A stretch of DNA of 64,000 bases. It comes from Acidobacteriota bacterium. Lineage in GTDB: Bacteria > Acidobacteriota > Terriglobia > Bryobacterales > Bryobacteraceae. Positions 1 to 8,755 of this stretch are shown piece by piece. Where the stretch lies: the NCBI GenBank assembly GCA_003223115.1, contig QHXW01000099.1:37627-101626 (forward strand), written 5' to 3'. Under the pieces are notes generated by a model, which worked only from the letters and a program-made list of their open reading frames with translations, was not told the origin of the DNA and did not search any database. The stretch's first letter is position 1, and each line of letters begins with the position of its first letter. Made by a program: the position numbers and the translations under genes.

Positions 1-39
1 TCATAACGCAACGTGTTGCCAATGAGTTCGGAGTGAAAT

Positions 40-729
40 CTACTTTTTCAACAGCAGCGGTTCCAGCACCCGCATTACGTTTCCGACCACGATACGGCTG
101 CCCTCGGCATTGGGATGTATGCCGTCGCGCTGCATCAGGCCGGCATGGCCCCCCACGCCTTCCAAAAGAAATGGAATCAGCGGCAGCTTGTATTTCTTGG
201 CCAGATCCTCATAAATCGCCTGGAACGCGCGAATGTACTCCGGGCCGTAATTCGGTGGCAGTGTCATGCCGGCCAGCACGATCTGGACGCCGGCCTTCTG
301 TAGCACCAGAACCATCTGTTCGAGATTGGCTCGCGAGCTCTCGACCGGCACGCCCCGCAACCCGTCGTTGCCGCCGAATTCGAGGATTACAATCACCGGT
401 TTCAGCGCCATTACCGTCTGTATACGTTCCAGTCCATCAGTCGTGGTGTCCCCGCTGATCCCCGCATTGACGACGCGATACTGGTAGCCGCGGCGGTCAA
501 TTTCCTTCTGCAAGTAATCCGGATAACTGTAGCCGGGATCCACTCCAAATCCCGCCGAGAGACTGTCGCCGAATGCCCCGATCACCGGCCTGTGGTCGGC
601 CTCCGCGCGAGTTGGAACCGGCTGGGCGACCGCTTGGGGCGCTCTACGCTCATCCACCGTGTTTTTCGGTTGATCACGGCCACAGCCCGCGAGCAGGAGC
701 AATATCGAGAGTCCGTAAATCAATTTCAT
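40..729 (-). CDS. tesA: SGNH/GDSL arylesterase (TesA-like lipoprotein)
   Basis: A predicted secreted serine esterase or lysophospholipase of 229 residues. The chosen ATG follows a GGAAGG ribosome site and gives a lipoprotein signal (MKLIYGLSILLLLAGC, lipobox LAGC), so the enzyme is probably anchored in the envelope. Starting at the more upstream codon would bury that signal. SGNH blocks are visible in order: GDSLSAGFG with the nucleophile Ser near residue 55, the block III Asn in GGND, and DGIHPN carrying the catalytic Asp and His near the C-terminus. It is divergent from the ybbA-ybbP pair, the same arrangement as tesA-ybbAP in E. coli, which supports the TesA assignment. The exact substrate (acyl-CoA, lysophospholipid or aryl ester) cannot be read from sequence. 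Confidence 0.88.
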   Translation of the reverse strand: MKLIYGLSILLLLAGCGRDQPKNTVDERRAPQAVAQPVPTRAEADHRPVIGAFGDSLSAGFGVDPGYSYPDYLQKEIDRRGYQYRVVNAGISGDTTTDGLERIQTVMALKPVIVILEFGGNDGLRGVPVESSRANLEQMVLVLQKAGVQIVLAGMTLPPNYGPEYIRAFQAIYEDLAKKYKLPLIPFLLEGVGGHAGLMQRDGIHPNAEGSRIVVGNVMRVLEPLLLKK

Positions 730-927
730 CAATCGTGTGCCTTCCCGCTGGCCAGGTTGCCCGACGAACGAGTCCGCTCCCTGGGCGGTCACGGTTCAGA
801 GGTTCAGTTGTCTGCCACTGTCCTGCCGTCATCGTAGCCCACTATCCTCGTCGGCCGCCGCAGGTGGACACTCTCCACCCGATGCCATAATAAAAAATTG
901 GACCACGAGGATTCGATTCAGCGCGCC

Positions 928-1596
928 ATGATTCAGGTTCGTGGCCTCACCAAGACCATCATCACGCCCACACATCGTGTGGACATCTTGAAGGGCATCG
1001 ACCTTGAAATTCCGCGCGCTCAGTTCGCGGCCATCATGGGCCCGTCAGGCAGCGGCAAGAGCACGCTTCTCGGTCTGTTGGCCGGCCTCGACAGTCCCAC
1101 CTCGGGCCGCATCGTGCTGGACGGCGAGGATATCACCGGCCTCGAGGAAGACGAAATGGCTCTCATACGCGGCCGCAAAATCGGCTTTGTTTTCCAGTCC
1201 TATCACTTGATTCCTACGCTGACGGCCGAGGAAAACGTGCTGCTACCTCTCGAACTTTCCGGAAACTCGGGCGCTGCCGCCGGACGCGCACGAGAGTTGC
1301 TGGAGAGCGTGGGCCTGGCTGACCGTGGAGATCATTATCCGGTGCAGCTTTCTGGTGGTGAGCAACAACGCGTGGCGCTGGCGCGGGCATTCGCGGTCAA
1401 GCCGCCCATACTGCTGGCCGACGAGCCCACGGGAAATCTCGACAGCGCCAATGGTCAACACATTCTGGAACTGCTCATTACTTTGAACCGTCGCGAGCAG
1501 ACTACTCTTGTGCTGGTGACCCACGATCCGCAACTTTCGGAGCAGGCCGACCGTCGCATCACTTTGCACGACGGCTTGATTGTGAGCGATGAATAA
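928..1596 (+). CDS. ybbA: ABC transporter ATP-binding protein, YbbA/LolD type
   Basis: Cytoplasmic ATPase of a MacB/LolD-type exporter, 222 residues (E. coli YbbA is similar in length). It has the Walker A motif GPSGSGKST, the signature [14 protein letters not shown], the Walker [10 protein letters not shown] and the switch His in LVTHD. An in-frame TTG lies 30 bases upstream with no ribosome site, so the ATG at 928, which begins MIQVRGLTK in the usual way, is preferred. It overlaps the next gene by 8 bases, implying translational coupling with its permease. The complex is inferred to act on envelope lipids or lipoproteins by analogy with LolCDE. No substrate is evident. Confidence 0.9.
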   Translation: MIQVRGLTKTIITPTHRVDILKGIDLEIPRAQFAAIMGPSGSGKSTLLGLLAGLDSPTSGRIVLDGEDITGLEEDEMALIRGRKIGFVFQSYHLIPTLTAEENVLLPLELSGNSGAAAGRARELLESVGLADRGDHYPVQLSGGEQQRVALARAFAVKPPILLADEPTGNLDSANGQHILELLITLNRREQTTLVLVTHDPQLSEQADRRITLHDGLIVSDE

Positions 1597-4183
1597 CGCA
1601 AGCAGCGGCCTGCATCGGTTGTCCTGGACCACAGCTTTCAAAATAGCCTGGCGCGAGGCCCGCGCGTCGTCGGCCAAGTTCCTTTTCGTCATCCTGGCCG
1701 TGGCCATTGGCGTTGGTTCGCTCGCCGGGGTCCGCGGGTTCAGCCGCGCGTTCCACGATCTGCTGCTGCGCCAAGCGCGAACTTTGATGGCGGCCGACCT
1801 TTCCCTGCGAGTGTTTGCGCTCCCAACCGAGGCTCAAACATCGGTCATGCAGACACTCGAAAAGCGCGGAGTCGAGCGCACCTGGATCACCGAGACGCTC
1901 TCGATGGTCTCCTCGCGCGCCGTCGCCAATCCGTTGCTGGTCTCGGTCAAGGCCGTCGATCCCCAGGTGTATCCGTATTATGGGGCGGTGAAATTGGATC
2001 CGCCGGGCGCCATCCGCTCCGTATTGAGCCCGGATGCCGTGGCGGCTTCGGATGACCTTCTGCTGCGGCTGAAAGTGAAAGTCGGCGACAGCGTGCGGCT
2101 GGGCGGCCAGGATTTCCGCATCGTCGGGGTGGTGACTTCAGAACCCGACCGTATGTCAGGCAGCTTAAACGTCGGGCCGCGCGTGATGATCAGCCGTGAG
2201 GGCCTCGAGCGAACCGGCCTGATTACTACCGGCAGCCGCGCCTCCGAGCGTTTCCTGTTCCGCCTGAACCCTGGTGCGCCGGGCATCCAAGAGGTCCGCG
2301 TCACACTGCAGAAGGCGTTCCCCGACTCTATGATCGCCGATTTTCGCGAGACACATCCGGTGATCACACAGGGCCTGAACCGTTCCAGCACTTTCCTGAG
2401 CCTGGTGAGCTTGATCGCCTTGATCATCGGCGCGCTGGGCGTAGCCACGGCCATGCGTGCGCATCTCGAGCAGCGTATGGATTCCATCGCCATCATGAAG
2501 TGCATCGGCGCGCGCACGCGCGAAGTGATCCAGATTTATCTGCTACAGACGCTTGGCCTCGGTCTTGCCGGAGGCGTCGTGGGAATCGGGTTCGGGGTGG
2601 CAGTGCAGGCTGCGTTTCCGCCGTTGATTGCGCGTTACTTCCAGCTTCGACCCGAACGTCACTGGGACGCGGCTTCTGCCGTGCAGGGCCTGGCGATCGC
2701 GTTGCTGACCACGCTGCTGTTCACGGTGCCTCCGCTACTTAGCATCCGCCGCATCCGTCCCGGGGCGATTTTCCGCCGTGAAATGGACGAAGTCAAACCG
2801 CGCTGGCGGCAACGTCTGCGCGACTCACGCCCGTCAATTCTCTCCGGCGCTGTCATACTCTGCGGCATCGGAATGATCGCCGGCGGGCTGCAGATCGGAA
2901 CTCTGCGCGAATCCATCCGGACTGGAGCTGTCTTCGTGGGCGCGCTCGTGGTGAGCCTGGTTGTGCTCTCAGCCATCTCCTGGCTGCTGCTCAGCGGCGT
3001 GCATCGCTTCGTGCGCCAGTCCCGATGGAAGTTGCCGGGCACGCTGCGCCACGGTGTAGCCAATCTCTACCGTCCGGGCAATCATGCACAAGCGGCGCTG
3101 GTCGCACTAGGAATCGGCGTCATGTTCACGCTCACCATATTTCTGGTGCAGCGCGGCATGATGGCCGAAATGGTGAAGAGCGCGCCCCCCGGCATGCCCA
3201 ACGTGTTTCTGCTGGACATCACCGGCAAAGAGCGCGACGCGGTAGTCCAGGTGATCAAAGAGCAGCGCGGGATTGAAGGGCCGCCCGACGTGATCGGCAC
3301 CGTGGCCGCGAAGCTGGTCAGCATTGATGGCGTGTCCATTGAATCCAAGGCGCTCAAAGGTTGGGCGCGGCGTTTTCTGCGTGCGCGCGGCGTCACCTCG
3401 GCCAGCGAAAAGCCGAAATACGCGGAGATCGTTCAGGGCGCTTGGTGGAATGCCAAAACTCCGCGTCCGGAGACCGTGGTGGCAGTCTCCGAGGAGGCTG
3501 CGCAGATTCTGCGCGTGCATCCGGGCTCGCGTATGGAGTGGGAGGCCGCCGGACGCCGCATTCTGGCTCGAGTAGCGGCGGTCCATCGCATCGATTCCAT
3601 CCACATGAACGGCCGCATCGAATTTATCTTCAATGCCGGCACCCTCGATGGCCTGCCCATCATTTACTACGGCAGCGTGCGTGTTCAACCCCGCGCCGTC
3701 GCCACGCTGCAGCGCGACGTCTATGAGAAATTTCCCACTGTGACGGTGGTGAACGTGGCCGATGTGCTGGTCATCGTGCAACAAGTGGTGGATCAAATTG
3801 CGCTGGTGGTGCGGTTCATTTCGGCCTTCGCGATCCTGGCGGGCATTGTGATACTAGCATCGAGCGTGGCGGGGACGCGTTTCCGGCGCATTCGTGAAGT
3901 GGTCATCCTGAAAACGCTGGGCGCCACACGCCGGAGAGTGGCGGGGATCTTTTCGGTGGAATTTCTGGTGCTGGGCGCGGTGGCCGGACTGATGGGTAGC
4001 CTGCTCGCCTCTGCATTCTCCGCGCTGCTGCTGAAACGCTGGCTGGACGCGGAATTTCACATCGACCTTTTGCCCAACGTGATCTGCATAGTTCTCACCG
4101 CGTTGGTGGCCAACGCCGCCGGCTGGATGGCCAGCTTCCGCATTCTGGGCCAGAAGCCGCTCGAAGTGTTGCGCAACGAGTAA
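1589..4183 (+). CDS. ybbP: FtsX-like ABC permease (YbbP type)
   Basis: Membrane partner of the preceding ATPase, 864 residues, close to the length of E. coli YbbP. The N-terminal cytoplasmic stretch is followed by a transmembrane helix (about residues 28-47), a periplasmic MacB-like domain (about 50-260), three helices forming the first FtsX core (about 265-390), a central helix pair, a second periplasmic region, and a second FtsX core in the last 130 residues (ending near ILGQKPLEVLRNE). The duplicated FtsX core is typical of YbbP. The start codon lies inside ybbA. The frame is uninterrupted over 2.6 kb, a useful internal control for sequence quality. Confidence 0.9.
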   Translation: MNNASSGLHRLSWTTAFKIAWREARASSAKFLFVILAVAIGVGSLAGVRGFSRAFHDLLLRQARTLMAADLSLRVFALPTEAQTSVMQTLEKRGVERTWITETLSMVSSRAVANPLLVSVKAVDPQVYPYYGAVKLDPPGAIRSVLSPDAVAASDDLLLRLKVKVGDSVRLGGQDFRIVGVVTSEPDRMSGSLNVGPRVMISREGLERTGLITTGSRASERFLFRLNPGAPGIQEVRVTLQKAFPDSMIADFRETHPVITQGLNRSSTFLSLVSLIALIIGALGVATAMRAHLEQRMDSIAIMKCIGARTREVIQIYLLQTLGLGLAGGVVGIGFGVAVQAAFPPLIARYFQLRPERHWDAASAVQGLAIALLTTLLFTVPPLLSIRRIRPGAIFRREMDEVKPRWRQRLRDSRPSILSGAVILCGIGMIAGGLQIGTLRESIRTGAVFVGALVVSLVVLSAISWLLLSGVHRFVRQSRWKLPGTLRHGVANLYRPGNHAQAALVALGIGVMFTLTIFLVQRGMMAEMVKSAPPGMPNVFLLDITGKERDAVVQVIKEQRGIEGPPDVIGTVAAKLVSIDGVSIESKALKGWARRFLRARGVTSASEKPKYAEIVQGAWWNAKTPRPETVVAVSEEAAQILRVHPGSRMEWEAAGRRILARVAAVHRIDSIHMNGRIEFIFNAGTLDGLPIIYYGSVRVQPRAVATLQRDVYEKFPTVTVVNVADVLVIVQQVVDQIALVVRFISAFAILAGIVILASSVAGTRFRRIREVVILKTLGATRRRVAGIFSVEFLVLGAVAGLMGSLLASAFSALLLKRWLDAEFHIDLLPNVICIVLTALVANAAGWMASFRILGQKPLEVLRNE

Positions 4184-4536
4184 GCCAAGAGAAGTGCTCG
4201 GAACCGCGACCGAGAGGGAGCAGCCTAATGTTACCAGACCCGGCACTGGGGCCGTCGCACCGTCGGCTGACCGGCGCTACACCCGAATACCTTACCTTCT
4301 GAAACTCCGGCATGTTGCCAACTACCCCATCAAGAACTTCGCATAGCCCCGGCCAAGTCGCTGAAAACGGTGCGTTGGGTGGGATCGGTCCGCGAGGAGC
4401 AGATTCGCAAGGCGGTTTTCGGGAGGCGGAGGCGGGCGAAGAAGCCGGGCAGGACGCGGCAGAGACACGGTGACGAGTCCGCCGGGACGGCAGCGCAAAA
4501 GGGAACTCGGAGGTGGCGAGAAAGCAGTGAGGGTGG
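4184..4536. other. Intergenic region, no gene seen
   Basis: About 350 bases between the ybbP stop and the end of the leftward chimeric gene. The open frames here are high-GC shadows without family resemblance or ribosome sites. It may include flanking sequence of the former insertion element, but no terminal inverted repeat was recognised. Confidence 0.5.
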
Positions 4537-4855
4537 TCAGGCAGGAGCGCGGATGCGGGGTGGGTCTTTCCACAAGGAGCGGTAAAGTTGGCGCGCGACT
4601 TCCAGATAGCTCAGGCCGTAGCGCCGAAAAATCTTGGAATGCAGCAGGATGAAAGCGGAACTCAGCGCGAAAGCCAGGCAGAGAATGAGCGTGACCGCGG
4701 CCAGGCCCCGGTGGGGCGCCAACTGCCGCTCCCCGGAAGGCCACACGATTTTGGGACGGTGCTTGCAGGCGTGGAGAAAGTCATGCTGGAGCGCCCAGTT
4801 CTGAGTGAGATCGTTCCAGCCGTTGTTCTCCAGCTTCCAACGGTCATGCCCGAGC
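4537..4855 (-). mobile_element. Transposase C-terminal remnant (IS4-like)
   Basis: About 105 codons in frame with the M13 fragment. The RW-x-LENNGWNDL segment recalls the conserved segment around the last acidic residue of IS4-family DDE transposases, and a hydrophobic helix and a basic tail follow. The catalytic N-terminal part and the inverted repeats are missing, so the element cannot move. A search of the translation against ISfinder would settle the family. Confidence 0.5.
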
Positions 4856-5190
4856 TGGCGATTGCGTTCCTCGAGTTCATAGAACCTGCTCCAGGTGGAG
4901 CGGTCCGGTGGAATGGGATTTCGCGCCAGCCAGTTGCCACAGGCGTACTGAAAGAAATCCGCGCACGGATTTGCGTTCGTATCAAGTGCCGTGATGTCGA
5001 ACCCCGGCGTGTTCTTCGTCGCCGGTTCTGCTTTTGCGCCGGCAGCGGGCGTGGGCAGCGGTAAACGATGTGCCGGCGCCTTCGCGGTTTGCTTCTTGGC
5101 GGCGCCTGATTTCGGATTGACGGGCGCTGACTGCACGCAGAGCACCGCCGCGGACAACAGCGACGTAACAACTATCTCGAGTGAACGCAT
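4537..5190 (-). pseudogene. Peptidase M13 N-terminus fused to transposase-like C-terminus
   Basis: One open frame made of two unrelated parts. The ATG at 5190 has a GAGG ribosome site and starts a signal peptide (MRSLEIVVTSLLSAAVLCVQS). About 40 low-complexity residues follow, then the opening of a neprilysin-like M13 metallopeptidase (DTNANPCADFFQYACGNWL and IPPDRSTWSRFYELEERN). Intact M13 enzymes run about 650-700 residues and carry HExxH; here the similarity stops at about base 4855. The remaining residues (RWKLENNGWNDL, HDFLHACKHRP, LILCLAFALSSAFIL) resemble the C-terminus of an IS4-like DDE transposase. The simplest reading is insertion of an element into the peptidase gene followed by deletion of everything else. 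The M13 part is secure by motif; the transposase part is recognition from memory. Confidence 0.7.
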
Positions 5191-5336
5191 GTAACCTCTG
5201 TGAATAGGTGGGTGTTGGAGGGTCAACCCTTACGTTTTCCCAACGGAGGCTGGAGTGTCAAACGTTCGCGTGCTTGCTTTCGTACAGTTAACTTCAGCGG
5301 CCCACCATCCGGCGTTAGGAAGTCTAGAATAAGAGC

Positions 5337-5870
5337 ATGCGAAAAGTTACGTTTCTATTCACGACAGGTGTGCTCGCGTTGCTCGTCGGTGCAGGAGCGG
5401 CACGGGCGCAAGCGCCGCGCAAGAGCCCGCATGTATCCACCTCAATCACAGTCAACGGCCACAAGATCACGATCACCTACGGCCGCCCTTATCTTCACGG
5501 CCGCAAGATGATCGGCGACCATGAACCATACGGCAAGGTTTGGCGCACTGGCGCAGATGAGGCCTCAACGCTTGAAACAGACGCCGATCTCGACATCAAC
5601 GGTCTTCGTGTTCCAAAAGGAACGTACGGGATTTTCACCATTCCCAATGCGGACAAATGGACGCTAGTGGTCAGCAAGAACGCCAAGCAGTGGGGCGCGT
5701 TTAAATACAATGTGGCTGAAGACCTGGGGCGCACCGACATGACGGTGTCGAAGACAGGCTCGCCGGTCGAGCAGTTCACCATCACGTTGACGCCGGAAGG
5801 TTCGGGCGGAGCATTGCTTAAGATGGCCTGGGATACGGTCGAGGCGAGTGTGGCGATAAAGGTTGAGTGA
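5337..5870 (+). CDS. Secreted DUF2911 protein
   Basis: A protein of 177 residues with an N-terminal signal peptide (MRKVTFLFTTGVLALLVGAGAARAQ, cleavage probably after ARA). The mature part matches DUF2911: the opening KSPHVSTSITVNGHKITI, then YGRPYLHGRKM, the block WRTGADEASTLETDADL, and VPKGTYGIFTIPN. Members are common in Acidobacteria and Bacteroidetes as single secreted domains of unknown function. The gene lies alone, divergent from the broken M13 gene, so context gives no function. Confidence 0.85.
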   Translation: MRKVTFLFTTGVLALLVGAGAARAQAPRKSPHVSTSITVNGHKITITYGRPYLHGRKMIGDHEPYGKVWRTGADEASTLETDADLDINGLRVPKGTYGIFTIPNADKWTLVVSKNAKQWGAFKYNVAEDLGRTDMTVSKTGSPVEQFTITLTPEGSGGALLKMAWDTVEASVAIKVE

Positions 5871-5884
5871 TATCAGTAGTCTCG

Positions 5885-6108
5885 ATGACCCACATCACTA
5901 TCAGCCTTGACAAGAAAGATAAATCCTGGCTGGACAAGAAATCCGCGGAGACGGGCATGCCGATGTCTGAAATTGTCCGTCAGACAATCTCCGGATGCAG
6001 GGGAAAGAAGAAGCGGCCTTCGACCAGTCGCTGAAGCGTACAAGGGGCAACTGGCGTTATGGTAATGGGCCGGCGTACCAGCGCCGGATGCGCAAAGAGT
6101 GGCGCTAA
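5885..6108 (+). pseudogene. Ribbon-helix-helix (CopG-type) antitoxin, frameshifted
   Basis: Too short for most gene finders. The ATG at 5885 opens MTHITISLDKKDKSWLDKK, then GMPMSEIVRQTIS, a canonical ribbon-helix-helix DNA-binding start (strand, helix, helix). That frame ends at 6034 after 49 codons. A second frame takes over near base 5992 (MQGKEEAAFDQSL, then RTRGNWRYGNGPAYQRR) and ends at 6108 in the usual C-terminal pattern of these acidobacterial antitoxins (FDQxLxRTRGxWRxGDGxxYQRR). Joining them with one added base gives a normal protein of about 74 residues. No toxin (for example a PIN protein) follows, so it is an orphan and probably inactive. Confidence 0.7.
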
Positions 6109-6154
6109 AGCTCCTCGTCGATTCCGTGAATTCTTACCTCGCAGCCGGGCGCGC

Positions 6155-6736
6155 TCAGCCAGTCTTCTTGAAATCCAGCGACAGCGAATTCATGCAGTAG
6201 CGCAGATGCGTGGGCGCGGGGCCGTCATCGAAAACGTGTCCTAGATGCGCGCTGCATTTCCGGCACAGCACTTCGCTGCGTTCCATCCCAAAGCTCTGGT
6301 CTGTTTCCGTGAGCACATTTTCTTCCGCGATGGGAGCCCAAAAGCTGGGCCATCCGGTTCCCGATTCGAACTTGGTATCTGAGCTGAATAGGGCATTCCC
6401 GCAGCAGATGCAGCGATAGATGCCCTTGTCGTGCAGCTTGTAATATTGGCCCGAGAACGCCGGCTCTGTGCCCTTCTTCCGGGTGACCGCAAACTGCGCG
6501 GCGCTCAGTTGCTGCTTCCACTCGGAATCGCTCTTGACTACTTTTTCGGCCACAATAGTGCCTTTTCTCTCGCCAGAATCATCGAATTCCACCAACGTCA
6601 CAGGCATCTGTTTGCTCCCGCCACCAGACGAAATCTTCGCCGCCGCATCATGACCGCTTCTGCTTTGATTACAGGCTACCGCGCCGCCGAAACCGGCCAT
6701 CGCCAGAAATGTCCGCCGGTGCACATTCGTTTTCAA
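6155..6736 (-). CDS. msrB: Methionine-R-sulfoxide reductase MsrB, exported
   Basis: Reduces the R epimer of methionine sulfoxide in proteins. The 193 residues include a twin-arginine-like leader (HRRTFLAMAGFGGAVAC), suggesting an exported, possibly lipid-anchored form. The MsrB domain (about 60-190) has both zinc CxxC pairs (CICC and CRKC), SGTGWPSFW, SAHLGHVFDDGP and the catalytic cysteine in RYCMNS, so this enzyme uses Cys and not Sec. It starts 7 bases downstream of the amidohydrolase gene and is probably the last gene of that leftward operon. Confidence 0.92.
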   Translation of the reverse strand: MKTNVHRRTFLAMAGFGGAVACNQSRSGHDAAAKISSGGGSKQMPVTLVEFDDSGERKGTIVAEKVVKSDSEWKQQLSAAQFAVTRKKGTEPAFSGQYYKLHDKGIYRCICCGNALFSSDTKFESGTGWPSFWAPIAEENVLTETDQSFGMERSEVLCRKCSAHLGHVFDDGPAPTHLRYCMNSLSLDFKKTG

Positions 6737-6743
6737 AAGAACC

Positions 6744-7859
6744 TCATACCGCTTTCAGCTTGAACACGCGCGCGGCGTTATTGTGATACACCTTCTTCAG
6801 AATCGAATCCGGCAACGCGATTCCGTAGATCTTCCAGCGCCCCTGTGGCGGCACGTCCGACGGCGCATAATCAAAATATTCGTCTTCGGTCTCTAGGAAT
6901 CGGAAATAGCATCGGTACATGGCGGGCTTCAGATCCTGCTGCGGATATTCTTTGCCCGCGTTCGGCGTGGCGTCAGTTCCGAACATGATCCGGTCCTGGT
7001 GACGCTCGAAAAATTTGCGCGATGTACGCGGCTGCCTTCCGAGTTCGCCCAGGCGCGCCCCGATCTCCACGTTCAAGTTTGAGTAGCGGTCCAGCCATTG
7101 GCCCACCTCACCCAGATCTTCGGCGTCATTGCCTACGTGCAGAAAAACGAATTTGGTCTTCGGGTGCCGCGCGACGACGCGGTTTCGAGCTTCGTGCAGC
7201 TCATGCCGGGACGGAAAATCGCGGCCGTAGAACGACCACTCGGGGTGCCTCTGTAGCTCCTCATACCGTTCGTTGAAACGGTCGATCGGCGTGAAAAAAG
7301 CGCCCGGATCGCCCGTATGGATCTCGACCGGCAGATCCAGAGCCCCGGCGGCCTCCCACATGGGATCGAAGCGCGAATCGTCAATCTTCACCAGCTTGCC
7401 CTTCTCGCGCAAGTAAAGCCCCAGAGTCTTCAAAACCTTCAGGCTGATCGCGCCTTCGCGTTTACACTTAGCCAGCTCGCCGGCCTGCCATTGGGCGTAA
7501 CCCGACTCGTTGGCGCGCGACCAGGTCGGCTCGGCCCCTGTGACAAAGCGGTTTCCGAACTGCGCCACGGCCTTGCGGATGCCGGGAATGGTTTCGGAAT
7601 TACCGCCGGTGAGATTGATCAGCGTCGCGAGATTGCATTCGTCCATCCATTGGGCGATCTGCTGCAGCTCGGCGCGTTCCTGGCTCGATTCAGCCGCCAC
7701 CTTGCGCCCCAAACCGAACAGGTGCGTATGCACGTCGATGACTGGAAATTTTGCGCGCGCGGTTGGATGCTCCGCCACGTGCAGCATGCTGCGCGGCTCG
7801 AACTGAGGCAACGTGATGGCGCCACCCGCCGAGACCTGAAAGAAACTGCGCCGCGTCAT
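6744..7859 (-). CDS. Exported metal-dependent amidohydrolase (amidohydrolase 2 family)
   Basis: A TIM-barrel hydrolase of 371 residues. The start at 7859 overlaps the upstream stop as ATGA and gives a Tat-type leader (MTRRSFFQVSAGGAITL). Metal-ligand motifs of the amidohydrolase 2 superfamily appear in barrel order: VIDVHTHLF (HxH), VEIHTGDP, FVFLHVGND and IMFGTDATPN (the Asp). It is co-transcribed with a sugar isomerase and an oxidoreductase, so a role in catabolism of a lactone, carbohydrate acid or aromatic acid is a guess from context only. Confidence 0.82.
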   Translation of the reverse strand: MTRRSFFQVSAGGAITLPQFEPRSMLHVAEHPTARAKFPVIDVHTHLFGLGRKVAAESSQERAELQQIAQWMDECNLATLINLTGGNSETIPGIRKAVAQFGNRFVTGAEPTWSRANESGYAQWQAGELAKCKREGAISLKVLKTLGLYLREKGKLVKIDDSRFDPMWEAAGALDLPVEIHTGDPGAFFTPIDRFNERYEELQRHPEWSFYGRDFPSRHELHEARNRVVARHPKTKFVFLHVGNDAEDLGEVGQWLDRYSNLNVEIGARLGELGRQPRTSRKFFERHQDRIMFGTDATPNAGKEYPQQDLKPAMYRCYFRFLETEDEYFDYAPSDVPPQGRWKIYGIALPDSILKKVYHNNAARVFKLKAV

Positions 7860-8755
7860 CCAACCACGGCGCGGGTACTGAGCAGGTTGCGCACAAACTT
7901 GAGGCTGGGCTCCACCAGCTCCCAGGATCCCGCCCAGAAGCACATGTCAATGCACCACCACTGGATGTTCGGAACGTCGAGCAGCTTCGGCGCCAGGGCC
8001 GTGAAGTCTATGAATCCTTCGCCAAAGGGCCGGTGCGTGCTGGTTTCATCGCCGTGCAGCGTGCCGTCGGAATCGATCAGATGGATGGCGCCGATGCGGC
8101 CTTTGAGTTTGGCCAGAAATTCCTCCACTCCGCCGATCAGAATGTCCTTGGCCCCGTGCTGCCGGGCTCCTACTACGCCGCACATGTACGCGTGCGAGGT
8201 GTCGAACAGGATCATGAAATTGGGATGCCCTACTTCCTGATACATCGTGAGCACCTCGGACGGCTTGTTGAAGGCAAAGCCTGGCTCGAATTCCCAAACC
8301 AGCTTCATTCCACCCTGCTGTGCGATAGCCGCGGCGTCATGCCACACGTCCGCCAGCCGCTCAAAGGCCGGCCGGTAATCTTTGTCCTCGATCGAACCCG
8401 GCGCCGCGATCGAATCCACTCTGATACTCGCGCTGCCGATGTCCGCGCAAATCTCCAAGTTTCGCTTGAACAAATCAAGATACTTCTGCTTGTTGCCGGC
8501 CACTACGGGATTCACAGTCGTGAAATCGGCGGCATAGCCCGACACACCCAGCTTGTGGTCATCCAGAAAGCGCACCAGGTTCCGGCGGGACTCTTTGCTG
8601 GGATATTTGTTCAGCGTCACATGCGGCGGGAAACCGCAGATCTCGATACCGTCGTACCCGGCTTCAGAAAGCCGCGTGACGGTTTTTTCGAAGGGAATCG
8701 GATTGTCCGCGAACGGACCGAATGAAAATGCCCAACTACCCAATGAAACGTTCAT
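7856..8755 (-). CDS. Sugar phosphate isomerase/epimerase-like TIM barrel protein
   Basis: Member of the xylose isomerase-like TIM barrel (AP endonuclease 2) superfamily, 299 residues, cytoplasmic. The opening MNVSLGSWAFSFGPFADNP and YDGIEICGFPPH are typical of the first strands. Metal-binding acidic residues probably include the Glu in LVWEFEPGF and the Asp/His in ILFDTSHAYM and AIHLIDSDG. It overlaps both neighbours by 4 bases, so the dehydrogenase, this isomerase and the amidohydrolase form one translationally coupled operon. Such pairs commonly process sugars, inositols or sugar acids; the substrate is unknown. Confidence 0.82.
   Translation of the reverse strand: MNVSLGSWAFSFGPFADNPIPFEKTVTRLSEAGYDGIEICGFPPHVTLNKYPSKESRRNLVRFLDDHKLGVSGYAADFTTVNPVVAGNKQKYLDLFKRNLEICADIGSASIRVDSIAAPGSIEDKDYRPAFERLADVWHDAAAIAQQGGMKLVWEFEPGFAFNKPSEVLTMYQEVGHPNFMILFDTSHAYMCGVVGARQHGAKDILIGGVEEFLAKLKGRIGAIHLIDSDGTLHGDETSTHRPFGEGFIDFTALAPKLLDVPNIQWWCIDMCFWAGSWELVEPSLKFVRNLLSTRAVVG

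Noticed and set aside
4322..4744. Minus-strand 140-codon frame downstream of the M13/transposase chimera
   Set aside because: Composition is Pro/Arg/Leu-rich as expected for a shadow frame, there is no ribosome site, and it overlaps the chimeric gene in another frame.
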